Of a DNA stretch of 19,688 nucleotides, positions 1-6,645 are shown in pieces. Every line of letters starts with the position of its first letter. Within the stretch, counting starts at the first letter, position 1. Origin of the DNA: Actinomycetes bacterium. GTDB lineage: Bacteria; Actinomycetota; Actinomycetes; Actinomycetales; JAJYRW01. The stretch covers positions 1 through 19,688 of the forward strand of contig JAJYRW010000006.1 in the NCBI GenBank assembly GCA_021793895.1, written 5' to 3'. The notes beneath the pieces were generated by a model. That model made no database searches and was not told the DNA's origin. It saw only the letters and a list, made by a program, of their open reading frames with translations. Position numbers and translations under genes: made by a program.

Positions 1-62
1 GATCTAGAACCCTTTCCCCATCATTCTTCGCCCTGTGGATGCCTTAGCGAGACCGGCTTTGA

Positions 63-111
63 TTAGTGTGTGGGTTCCGATGCGCTAGGCGCTCCTAAGC
101 TCACACGCTAA
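63..111 (-). terminator. Candidate hairpin downstream of the OsmC gene
   Basis: Inverted arms at 63-72 and 102-111 can pair (TTAG plus GTGTG against CACAC plus CTAA, with one mismatch). A small GCGC-CTA-GCGC hairpin sits inside. It lies just beyond the stop codon of the OsmC gene, where the minus-strand operon should end. There is no clear U-run after it, so it is at best a weak or factor-assisted terminator. No gene is visible in bases 1-117. Confidence 0.3.
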
Positions 112-117
112 GCACGT

Positions 118-585
118 TCAAATCTGCCTCCAGGCGATCTCAAATTGCACTTTAGCGGCCAAGATGAGCGTGGCTGCTGGGCAGCGGCGCAATACGGTTT
201 CGGTGTACTCCACGAACTGTTCACGCGGCAAATCAATGTCGATCTCCACGTTCGTGCGCACTGCCTGGAAATAAGGGTTGATGTCTGCCGTGCCCAGGAA
301 CCCGCGTGCGTCGAGGTCAGCGTCCGTAGTTAACGAGAGCGACTTGATCTTCGCGTCATACTCAGCTGCAACCACGTCCGCTACAACAGCCAGGCAGCCA
401 TCGAGGCCCGCCAGGAGTAACTCCATCGGGTTGGGGGCGGAGTCGTCGCCGCCCAGTTCTTCGGGTTCAGCTACTCCAACTTGAAATTGGCGTGCTGCCA
501 CGTCAGTACGCAGATTCCCGCGATAGGTACCGACGGTGTTGAAGGTAACAATCTGGGGTTGAGCTTCGGTAAATGTTGCAGTCAT
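118..585 (-). CDS. OsmC/Ohr-family protein
   Basis: A 155-residue protein of the usual size for the OsmC/Ohr family, whose members reduce organic hydroperoxides through a reactive cysteine pair in the cytoplasm. The two family cysteines are visible: C64 in GLDGCLAVVAD and C135 in RRCPAATLI. The preceding NPMELLLAGLDGC stretch is the typical OsmC helix. The ATG start has a GGAGT ribosome site about 5 bases upstream. It begins 10 bases after the monooxygenase gene and is almost certainly co-transcribed with it and ssuE. A role in handling peroxides or reactive sulfur made by the flavin monooxygenase is plausible, but that is inference from position. Whether it is the OsmC, Ohr or YhfA subtype cannot be settled by eye. 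Confidence 0.88.
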   Translation of the reverse strand: MTATFTEAQPQIVTFNTVGTYRGNLRTDVAARQFQVGVAEPEELGGDDSAPNPMELLLAGLDGCLAVVADVVAAEYDAKIKSLSLTTDADLDARGFLGTADINPYFQAVRTNVEIDIDLPREQFVEYTETVLRRCPAATLILAAKVQFEIAWRQI

Positions 586-595
586 TTCTTACTCC

Positions 596-2032
596 TTAAA
601 CCGATGCGAATTCACTGTTTGGGTTGGTTACTTGACCGTTTGTTCCACGCTGCGCCTGGCGCAGCTCACGCTCCTGCGCATAAGCAGCAGCTGGGTGACC
701 GGGAAGCGGACGTGCTCCGGAGCCGTGCAAGCGTTCCCGGAGCGTTTCGCCCGGGGTGTAGGCGGTGCGGTAGCGGCCGCGGCGCTGCAGTTCGGGCACA
801 ACGAGATTCGAGAAGTCTTCAAAGGTGCCCGGGGATAGGTGCTGGACGAGATTGATTCCATCAGCGTCGGTTCCGTCAATCAGACCTATGAGGCGGTCAG
901 CCACCTGGTCAGGCGTTCCAGCAATGAACAACTTGTCATTTGCTGGATGCGATAGGTGCTCGACAAGTTCGCCCACCTTCTTGCGGTCCTCACCCTCTGA
1001 CCACATGCGCTCAAATGTCTGCATCGCATCGCCGGCTTTGTATTCAAGGTATTTATCGGTGTCGTCACCCGACAGGTCAATTCCCGCCCAGCCGGAGAAC
1101 AACACGAGATGCCCCTCGATATCGCGGTTATCTGCAAGAACTTGCACCTTCGCATTAACCTCATCGGTGCTGTGCCCGGTGACAATTTCGACGCCCAGGA
1201 AGGCCTTAACATCTTCTGCTTGCCTTCCCTCTTCGACCGCGAGGCGGCGAAGGTCGGCAATCTCTTCCTGTGCCTGCTGATCATCGCGCGGTAGTAAGAA
1301 GACACCCTCGGCGTGGCGGGCAGCAAACGCCTTGCCGCGCGAGGAAGTCCCCGCCTGGTAGATAACCGGAGTGCGCTGAACCGAAGGTTCGGACAGATGA
1401 GGACCCGCCACCTTGAAATGTCGACCCTCATAGCCAATTTCATGCACCCGGTCCGGGTCAGAATAGAGGTGGCTGGCGCCGTCCTTAACAACGGCGTCTT
1501 CGTCCCACGACAGCTCCAGTAAGCGGTAAATGACCTCGAGGTATTCGTCAGCAATCTCGTAGCGATCGTCGTGTTTAATTTGCGCGCTCAAGCCGTAGTT
1601 TGCAGCAGCATCCGGGAGATAACCAGTTACGACGTTCCAAGCGAAACGGCCGTTGGTCAGATGATCGAGGGTCGATAGCCGCCGTGCCCAACCAAAAGGC
1701 GGTTCATATGTGGTCGTGCCGGTAACCGCGAACGCGAGATGTTCGGTCACGGCAGCCATCGCCGGAATTACATAACTAGGATCGATGTTGGGCACCTGCA
1801 TGCCCGCCTTCAACGCCGGGCGCCGCGAGCCCTTATAGGTCCCGTACGTGCCGACCACATCTGCTAGGAAAATTGCGTCGAAGAGTCCCCTCTCGGCCAC
1901 GCGCGCCAGCTCGATCCAATAGTCCAACTTGTTGTAGTCGACCCGCCGATTCCCCGGCAGCCGCCACAGTCCGTGATTAATGTGGCCCGGTGTGGCCATT
2001 TCAAAACCGTTTACGCGAATTTGTTTAGACAC
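596..2032 (-). CDS. FMNH2-dependent LLM-class monooxygenase (DmoA/NtaA/SeuA-like)
   Basis: A 478-residue luciferase-like monooxygenase of the NtaA/SnaA/DszA/DmoA group. These enzymes use reduced FMN from a partner reductase and O2 to oxygenate C-S or C-N compounds. The N-terminus (GHINHGLWRLPGNRR, LDYWIELARVAERGLFDAIFLADVVGTY) and the block STLDHLTNGRFAWNVVTGYL are typical and closely resemble dimethylsulfide monooxygenase. The length is far above the ~380 residues of SsuD, so this is not alkanesulfonate monooxygenase itself. GTG is the likely start, with AGGGG 6 bases upstream. The gene sits downstream of ssuE, which would supply FMNH2, and upstream of an OsmC gene. In Corynebacterium glutamicum a similar arrangement (ssuI-seuABC) serves sulfonate esters. 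The substrate here is unknown; a nitrogenous substrate as for NtaA is possible but fits the context less well. Confidence 0.88.
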   Translation of the reverse strand: MSKQIRVNGFEMATPGHINHGLWRLPGNRRVDYNKLDYWIELARVAERGLFDAIFLADVVGTYGTYKGSRRPALKAGMQVPNIDPSYVIPAMAAVTEHLAFAVTGTTTYEPPFGWARRLSTLDHLTNGRFAWNVVTGYLPDAAANYGLSAQIKHDDRYEIADEYLEVIYRLLELSWDEDAVVKDGASHLYSDPDRVHEIGYEGRHFKVAGPHLSEPSVQRTPVIYQAGTSSRGKAFAARHAEGVFLLPRDDQQAQEEIADLRRLAVEEGRQAEDVKAFLGVEIVTGHSTDEVNAKVQVLADNRDIEGHLVLFSGWAGIDLSGDDTDKYLEYKAGDAMQTFERMWSEGEDRKKVGELVEHLSHPANDKLFIAGTPDQVADRLIGLIDGTDADGINLVQHLSPGTFEDFSNLVVPELQRRGRYRTAYTPGETLRERLHGSGARPLPGHPAAAYAQERELRQAQRGTNGQVTNPNSEFASV

Positions 2033-2067
2033 AAGTGTCCCCTAATTGAAATTCAAAATGAGTGTTA

Positions 2068-2081
2068 TTTGGGCGCCCAAA
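2068..2081. promoter_or_regulatory. Perfect 14-bp palindrome upstream of the monooxygenase gene
   Basis: TTTGGGCGCCCAAA is a perfect palindrome in the 95-base gap between ssuE and the monooxygenase gene, about 36 bases before the start codon. Its position suits an operator for a dimeric regulator. No regulator gene is in the window, so the assignment is inferred from symmetry and position only. Confidence 0.35.
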
Positions 2082-2122
2082 AGTAGGGCTTCGTGCAATG
2101 TTGTTATTTATTAGGACCTAGA

Positions 2123-2140
2123 AGCGGCTAAACAGCCGCT
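2123..2140 (-). terminator. Hairpin overlapping the ssuE stop codon
   Basis: AGCGGCT and AGCCGCT form a perfect 7-bp stem with a 4-base loop. The ssuE TAG stop lies within the structure. The downstream minus-strand sequence is AT-rich (TCCTAATAAATAAC) but lacks a true U-run. It could be a weak intra-operonic terminator or an mRNA 3' end stabiliser that sets the ssuE-to-monooxygenase ratio. Confidence 0.35.
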
Positions 2141-2685
2141 AGTTCTCGCTGATTGAGATGCGTCACCTCATCGCATAGCGTGGCAATTTGAGCCTCCAAC
2201 GCATCCCACGCTTCTGCATCTTCGATGCCAACATTGGGAGCAATCGTAGAAACGTCTTTATCGAGAATAAATCGGCCCGCTAATACCTTTTCCGCACACA
2301 GTGCATAGAGAACGGGACGCAGCGCGTAGTCAATTGACAGTAGGTGCGCGATTGTTCCGCCCGTCGCAATGGGCAGAATCGGTTTATTGTGGAACGCGTC
2401 GCGTGCAAGCAGATCAAGGAGTGATTTGAGCACCCCCGAATACGATGCCTTATATACCGGCGTTGCTAGCACCACCGCTGATGCACGCTCAATCTTTTCC
2501 CCGGCAGCTAGCACGTCTGGGTGGCCAAAGTCAGCGAACAGTAAAGCGGCAGGATCAATATCGCGCACTTCAATGCGCTCGACTTCAAATCCTGCGAGTT
2601 TGATCTGGGTGGCGACCTGATCCAGGACGACTGAACTGCGTGAGGTGGGAGAAGGCGATCCCCCAATTAGAACGATGGATGACAT
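2128..2685 (-). CDS. ssuE: NAD(P)H-dependent FMN reductase, SsuE/SsuI type
   Basis: A 185-residue flavodoxin-like FMN reductase that delivers FMNH2 to two-component sulfur monooxygenases. SsuE hallmarks are visible: the FMN phosphate loop GSPSPTSRSS (9-18), TPVYKASYSG (75-84), and ATGGTIAHLL (107-116) followed by the SIDYALRPVL helix. That helix carries the tyrosine (Y120) linked to the pi-helix in E. coli SsuE. The ATG start has AGGGAAG about 4 bases upstream. It is the first full gene of the minus-strand unit and is preceded by a 188-base structured leader with a cysteine-codon leader peptide. Its natural partner is the LLM monooxygenase 95 bases downstream. The family assignment is strong. 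It could equally be named ssuI by analogy with C. glutamicum. Confidence 0.92.
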   Translation of the reverse strand: MSSIVLIGGSPSPTSRSSVVLDQVATQIKLAGFEVERIEVRDIDPAALLFADFGHPDVLAAGEKIERASAVVLATPVYKASYSGVLKSLLDLLARDAFHNKPILPIATGGTIAHLLSIDYALRPVLYALCAEKVLAGRFILDKDVSTIAPNVGIEDAEAWDALEAQIATLCDEVTHLNQRELAAV

Positions 2686-2705
2686 TTTGCTTCCCTATAT
2701 CTGCG

Positions 2706-2742
2706 CCTCAATAAACTTCAAAGGCAGGATAAATTACTGAGG
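2706..2742 (-). promoter_or_regulatory. Leader RNA hairpin just before the ssuE ribosome site
   Basis: CCTCA at 2706-2710 pairs with TGAGG at 2738-2742, and after one mismatch a further three A-T pairs extend the stem. On the minus-strand transcript it ends about 15 bases before the AGGGAAG ribosome site of ssuE. It may act as the last switchable element of the attenuator. There is no U-run. Confidence 0.35.
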
Positions 2743-2760
2743 TGGGGGTCGCATTAATGC

Positions 2761-2796
2761 GCAGCGATGATTCTGAAAAGAACTTCAGTTAGCTGC
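2761..2796 (-). promoter_or_regulatory. Middle hairpin of the ssuE leader RNA
   Basis: GCAGC (2761-2765) pairs with GCTGC (2792-2796). Inside it CTGAA (2773-2777) pairs with TTCAG (2784-2788) around a 6-base loop. This gives a 10-bp two-block stem in the minus-strand transcript between the leader peptide and ssuE. The pairing is read directly; its function is inferred. Confidence 0.4.
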
Positions 2797-2813
2797 TGGG
2801 GAGAGAAAACTCT

Positions 2814-2854
2814 GCGCCAAACATTGGGGTCAACTTGTTAATACAAGGTGGCGC
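2814..2854 (-). promoter_or_regulatory. Nested hairpin following the Cys leader peptide
   Basis: GCGCCA (2814-2819) pairs with TGGCGC (2849-2854), enclosing a second hairpin CTTGT-TAAT-ACAAG (2834-2847). In the minus-strand transcript it starts 20 bases after the leader peptide stop. A ribosome paused in the leader could therefore influence whether it folds. It is consistent with an attenuator, but the classical terminator U-run is missing. Confidence 0.4.
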
Positions 2855-2873
2855 TGGAGGAGGCCGGGAACTA

Positions 2874-2915
2874 TTAGAAGTTCGAGCGGCACATCATGCA
2901 CATTCGCATTCGCAT
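2874..2915 (-). CDS. Cys/Met-rich leader peptide MRMRMCMMCRSNF
   Basis: A 13-codon ORF reads MRMRMCMMCRSNF and ends in tandem stops TAA-TAG. Two of the 13 codons are Cys (TGC) and five are Met, so both sulfur amino acids are strongly over-represented. It lies 188 bases upstream of ssuE on the same strand, between a likely promoter and a series of hairpins. Short cysteine-rich ORFs ahead of sulfur-assimilation operons are known in actinobacteria and act in mycobacteria as cysteine-responsive attenuators. The sequence directly upstream of the ATG has no good ribosome site, so it may be leaderless or start at an internal ATG. Expression is inferred, not shown. Confidence 0.6.
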   Translation of the reverse strand: MRMRMCMMCRSNF

Positions 2916-2955
2916 ATCGGCGCAGGCAGAAACCTGGTCGTTGCGAAGCATAGAA

Positions 2956-2985
2956 ATTGTAATGTGCATGAAAAAGATAATGACA
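2956..2985 (-). promoter_or_regulatory. Possible promoter for the ssuE unit
   Basis: In an AT-rich stretch just past the SDR stop codon the minus strand carries TACAAT (2956-2961), a good -10 hexamer. A weak -35 (TGTCAT, 2980-2985) lies 18 bases upstream. A transcript starting here would begin about 35 bases before the leader peptide ATG. The rest of the 349-base gap between ssuE and the SDR gene holds only the leader peptide and hairpins listed separately. Confidence 0.35.
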
Positions 2986-3034
2986 CAGTAGAGCTTTTAG
3001 CGCAAGTGGCTTTTATGGATTTGCGTCAGCCAAT

Positions 3035-3814
3035 TTATGAATCGGCGCGGGCAACAAGCGTGTTCGTCGCCTGAGCGCGGGGACGGACAATCACGCTGTC
3101 GAGGTTAACGTGATGGGGCCGGGAGAGCATGAACTCAATCACTTCGGCAATGTCGTCCGCGACAAGCGGCTCGGCTACTCCCTCATATACAGCCTCCGCG
3201 CGTTGTTGATCGCCCGCGAAACGGGTGAGGGAAAACTCCTCGGTCATCACCATTCCCGGAGCAACCTCCATAATGCGCACCGGCTCGCCTACTAATTCTT
3301 GGCGTAGCGTGTTGGCGATGATTCGCTCGGCGTGCTTAGCCGCCACATAGCCGCCCCCGCCCGGGTAGGTGTCATGGGCAGCGGTCGAGGTCACCATGAC
3401 GACGTCACCAGCGTTACTAGCGCGCAGTTGCGGCAACAACTCCCGCGTGATGCGCAGCGTTCCGATCACGTTGACGTCATACATCTGCTGCCACTTGTCG
3501 ATGTCGGCTTCCGCGACTGGTTCTTGACCGAAGGCACCGCCCGCGTTGTTAACCAGCGCGTGAAGTACCCCGCGCTCGGCGACGAATTCGCTAAGGCGCG
3601 CGACGTCGTCCGCAATTGTAATGTCACAGGCCAGCGGTACTGCCCCGGTGCGTTCCTGCAATTCCTTAAGGCGGTCCTCGCGGCGGGCAACAGCGATAAC
3701 ATCCCAATCGGCGGCACGCAGTCGCGTCACGGTCGCTGCACCAATTCCCGAAGACGCTCCCGTAACGACCGCGCGTTTTTCTCCAGTGATGTTTAAGTCA
3801 GTACCTAAAGACAT
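3035..3814 (-). CDS. Classical SDR-family oxidoreductase (YdfG-like)
   Basis: A 259-residue Rossmann-fold short-chain dehydrogenase/reductase. The cofactor motif TGASSGIG (18-25), structural NNAG (89-92) and catalytic S143, Y156 and K160 (YVAAK) are all present. The Arg-Arg pair after the second strand (ARREDR) suggests NADP(H) preference. It resembles the YdfG-like group that acts on 3-hydroxy acids or small alcohols, but the substrate cannot be read from sequence. ATG is supported by AGGAG 5 bases upstream. The gene diverges from valS over a 101-base spacer. Its stop is 50 bases beyond the likely ssuE promoter, so it may or may not read into the sulfur unit. Confidence 0.88.
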   Translation of the reverse strand: MSLGTDLNITGEKRAVVTGASSGIGAATVTRLRAADWDVIAVARREDRLKELQERTGAVPLACDITIADDVARLSEFVAERGVLHALVNNAGGAFGQEPVAEADIDKWQQMYDVNVIGTLRITRELLPQLRASNAGDVVMVTSTAAHDTYPGGGGYVAAKHAERIIANTLRQELVGEPVRIMEVAPGMVMTEEFSLTRFAGDQQRAEAVYEGVAEPLVADDIAEVIEFMLSRPHHVNLDSVIVRPRAQATNTLVARADS

Positions 3815-3849
3815 TTACACTCCTAGGGCGTCGAGCGCTTTAAACTCGT

Positions 3850-3863
3850 TAGCGCGCTAGCGC
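3850..3863. promoter_or_regulatory. Overlapping palindromes in the SDR/valS divergent spacer
   Basis: TAGCGCGCTA (3850-3859) and GCGCTAGCGC (3854-3863) are overlapping perfect 10-bp palindromes near the middle of the only spacer between the divergent SDR and valS genes. They could form an operator controlling either gene. No regulator is identifiable. No T-box-like leader is seen before valS. Confidence 0.25.
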
Positions 3864-3915
3864 AACGATAACCATCACGCATCAGCCTAAGTGGCATCTG
3901 GGAAGATAGGTAACC

Positions 3916-6558
3916 ATGAGCGATCTGCAACCCCGTGCTGTTCCTAATAAACCCACTTTGGACGGTCTGGAAGAAACTTGGGACGCCCGCTGGAGCCAGC
4001 AGGGCACCTATGATTTCGACCGCACTGCTACCCGGGAGCAAATCTACTCAATTGACACTCCCCCGCCCACGGTTTCCGGCTCACTGCACGTGGGGCACGT
4101 GTTTTCGTATACGCACACCGATGTGATTGCCCGCTACCAGCGCATGCTGGGCAAATCGGTGTACTACCCCATGGGCTGGGATGACAATGGCCTGCCGACT
4201 GAGCGTCGGGTGCAAAATTATTTTGGGATTCGCTGTGATCCTTCCCTGCCCTATGACGCTGATTTTGTGCCGCCCCACAGTGGGGAAAAGACGGTCCGGC
4301 CTGCTGATCAGGTCCCGGTCTCGCGCCGTAACTTCGTCGAGCTGTGCGAAAAGTTAGCAGAAGAAGACGAAAAGAAATTTGAAGAACTATGGCGGCGTCT
4401 GGGCGTGAGCGTGGACTGGTCATATACGTACCAGACCATTGATGCGCGCGCACAAGCCGTTTCCCAGCAGGCATTTTTGCGCAATTTGGCCCGCGGCGAG
4501 GCCTATCAGGCGCAGGCTCCCACGATGTGGGACATTACATTTCGCACCGCGGTTGCCCAGGCCGAGTTGGAGGATCGGGAGCGGCCCGGGGCGTTCCATA
4601 AGTTGACGTTTAAGGCAGCCGGCGATACGCCAATTGAGATCGAAACTACGCGCCCGGAGTTGCTGCCCGCCTGCGTCGCGCTCGTGGCCCATCCCGATGA
4701 TGAGCGCTATCAGGACCTGTTTGGTAAAACTGTGACCTCGCCGGTATTCGGCGTTGAGGTTCCCGTTGTTGCCCACCGGCTTGCAGAACCGGATAAGGGC
4801 ACCGGGATCGCCATGATCTGTACGTTCGGTGATGTCACTGACGTGATTTGGTGGCGCGAATTAGATCTGCCGACGCGCACGGTACTGGGCTGGGATGGCC
4901 GGTTTATCGCTGAGGCTCCGGCCGGACTCGAAAACGCCGCCGCCCAGGAAGCCTATGCAAAATTAGCGGGCAAGACGGTGTTTTCTGCCCGGGAGGCAAT
5001 GGTCGAATTACTGCGCGAGTCCGGCGATCTGATTGGCGAGCCGGAGGCGATTACCCACGCGGTGAAATTCTTTGAAAAGGGTGATCGCCCGCTGGAGATT
5101 GTCACCACGCGCCAGTGGTACATCCGCAATAGTGGGCGGCCCGAAGGCGCACCGGGTTTGCGCGAAACGTTGCTGGAGCGCGGCTTGGAACTGGACTGGC
5201 ACCCCGACTTTATGAAGGTGCGCTATGAGAACTGGGTGGAGGGCTTAAACGGCGACTGGCTTGTTTCTCGCCAGCGCTTCTTTGGTGTGCCCTTCCCCGT
5301 GTGGTACCGCCTCGACGATGCGGGCAATCCGCAGTACGACGATCCGCTTGTTCCCGACGAGTCGCAATTGCCGATTGATCCCTCGGTGGACTGCCCAGCT
5401 GGTTTCTCAGAGGCTGACCGCGGCAAACCCGGCGGATTCATCGGCGATCCAGACGTTATGGACACATGGGCGACCTCGTCGCTCACACCGCAAATTGTGT
5501 CGGGGTGGATCGCTGATCCGGACCTATTTGAACGGGTTTTCCCAATGGACTTGCGGCCCCAGGGGCAAGACATCATTCGCACCTGGTTGTTCTCAACTCT
5601 GTTGCGTTCACAGCTCGAACACGGTCATCTGCCGTGGAAGCACACCACCATTAGCGGCTGGATGCTGGACCGGGACCGCAAAAAGATGTCGAAGTCCAAG
5701 GGGAACGTCATTACGCCGATGGGGCTGGTGAAACAGCACGGCTCCGATGCGGTGCGCTATTGGGCCGCCTCAGCGCGGCTTGGTACCGATGCGGTCTTTG
5801 AAGAAGACCAGATGAAGATCGGACGGCGCCTGGCCATCAAGATTTTAAATGCCTCGAAGTTTGTGCTCCAGCGAGCTTTGGGCGATGAAATTACGCCGCT
5901 TGGGGCGACGGAACAGGTTGCCGATCCGTCCCTGGTGACGAACCCGCTGGATCGCACCATGCTCGCTGCCCTGGCTCATGTTGTTGATGAGGCGGGCGCG
6001 TCTTTCGAGCGTTATGACCACACGCGGGCGCTCGAGCTAACCGAATCGCTCTTTTGGGCGTTTTGTGACGACTACTTGGAACTCGTTAAAGATCGGGCCT
6101 ATGGGGCGGAAGGCACCGAGTCGGAGTCGGCTCGTGCCGCCCTCGTTCTTGCACTCGATGTGCTGCTGCGACTCTTTGCGCCATTTTTGCCCTTCGCCAC
6201 AGAAGAAGTGTGGTCATGGTGGCGGGTGGGGTCCATTCACAAGGCACCCTGGCCCACTTCAGATGTACTGCGCGCCGCTGCCATCAATAGTAACCCGGCC
6301 GTGTTGCCGGTGGCTGGTGCGGCTTTGGCTGAGTTGCGCCGGACGAAGTCCGAAGCGAAGGTTTCGATGCGTACGCCGCTCATCAGGGCCGAACTTGCCA
6401 TCCCAGCGGCGCAGCTTTCGGCTATTGAAGCAATCGCTTCGGACTTGGCGGCCGCCGGGCACGTAGAAGAGCTGCAATTAGTCGCAGGCGATTTTGATGA
6501 GCCAGCCATCATCGCTTCCGAACTGGGAGAGCCTCCGGCAAAGCGGCGCCGAGACTAA
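3916..6558 (+). CDS. valS: Valyl-tRNA synthetase, alternative short type
   Basis: An 880-residue class I aminoacyl-tRNA synthetase that charges tRNA-Val and edits misactivated threonine. Visible are the ATP motif HVGH (58-61, HIGH equivalent) in PPPTVSGSLHVGH, KMSKS at 590-594, the editing-domain TTRPELLPACVALVAHPDD, and the anticodon-binding helical region after about residue 640. The protein stops soon after ELRRTKSEAKVSMRTPL and lacks the C-terminal coiled-coil arm of E. coli-type ValS. Together with the GWDDNGLPTERRVQN block this fits the alternative type found in bifidobacteria, other actinobacteria and rickettsiae rather than the mycobacterial type. The ATG start is preceded by AGGT 5 bases away. 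It converges with the baeRF gene. Confidence 0.95.
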   Translation: MSDLQPRAVPNKPTLDGLEETWDARWSQQGTYDFDRTATREQIYSIDTPPPTVSGSLHVGHVFSYTHTDVIARYQRMLGKSVYYPMGWDDNGLPTERRVQNYFGIRCDPSLPYDADFVPPHSGEKTVRPADQVPVSRRNFVELCEKLAEEDEKKFEELWRRLGVSVDWSYTYQTIDARAQAVSQQAFLRNLARGEAYQAQAPTMWDITFRTAVAQAELEDRERPGAFHKLTFKAAGDTPIEIETTRPELLPACVALVAHPDDERYQDLFGKTVTSPVFGVEVPVVAHRLAEPDKGTGIAMICTFGDVTDVIWWRELDLPTRTVLGWDGRFIAEAPAGLENAAAQEAYAKLAGKTVFSAREAMVELLRESGDLIGEPEAITHAVKFFEKGDRPLEIVTTRQWYIRNSGRPEGAPGLRETLLERGLELDWHPDFMKVRYENWVEGLNGDWLVSRQRFFGVPFPVWYRLDDAGNPQYDDPLVPDESQLPIDPSVDCPAGFSEADRGKPGGFIGDPDVMDTWATSSLTPQIVSGWIADPDLFERVFPMDLRPQGQDIIRTWLFSTLLRSQLEHGHLPWKHTTISGWMLDRDRKKMSKSKGNVITPMGLVKQHGSDAVRYWAASARLGTDAVFEEDQMKIGRRLAIKILNASKFVLQRALGDEITPLGATEQVADPSLVTNPLDRTMLAALAHVVDEAGASFERYDHTRALELTESLFWAFCDDYLELVKDRAYGAEGTESESARAALVLALDVLLRLFAPFLPFATEEVWSWWRVGSIHKAPWPTSDVLRAAAINSNPAVLPVAGAALAELRRTKSEAKVSMRTPLIRAELAIPAAQLSAIEAIASDLAAAGHVEELQLVAGDFDEPAIIASELGEPPAKRRRD

Positions 6559-6645
6559 TACGGCTGGGCGCGCAGGTGCCGGGGGCTAGTACGGCTGGGC
6601 GCGCAAGTGCCGGGGGCTAGTACGGCTCGGCGCGCAAGCGCTGGG
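6559..6645. repeat. 31-bp tandem repeat (about 2.8 copies) at the valS/baeRF convergence
   Basis: Units start at 6559, 6590 and 6621. The first two differ by one base; the third is partial and diverged. The third copy contains the last codons of the baeRF gene on the minus strand (QRLRAEPY-stop). The other two copies still encode LRAQPY followed by a stop in shifted frames. The array therefore looks like tandem duplication of a gene 3' end into the convergent spacer. It starts directly after the valS stop codon. It has no hairpin plus U-run that would make it a standard terminator. Confidence 0.8.

Noticed and set aside
2835..3074. 79-residue plus-strand frame with HHAHSHSH stretch
   Set aside because: It runs antisense through the Cys leader peptide and its promoter. 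The His/Ser repeat is just the complement of the Met-Arg codons. It has no ribosome site and no recognisable family.
3815..3915. T-box leader before valS
   Set aside because: The spacer is only 101 bases, and no T-box consensus or terminator/antiterminator pair is visible.
6559..6645. CRISPR-like array at the valS/baeRF junction
   Set aside because: The 31-bp units are directly adjacent with no spacers, and one copy is part of a coding region.
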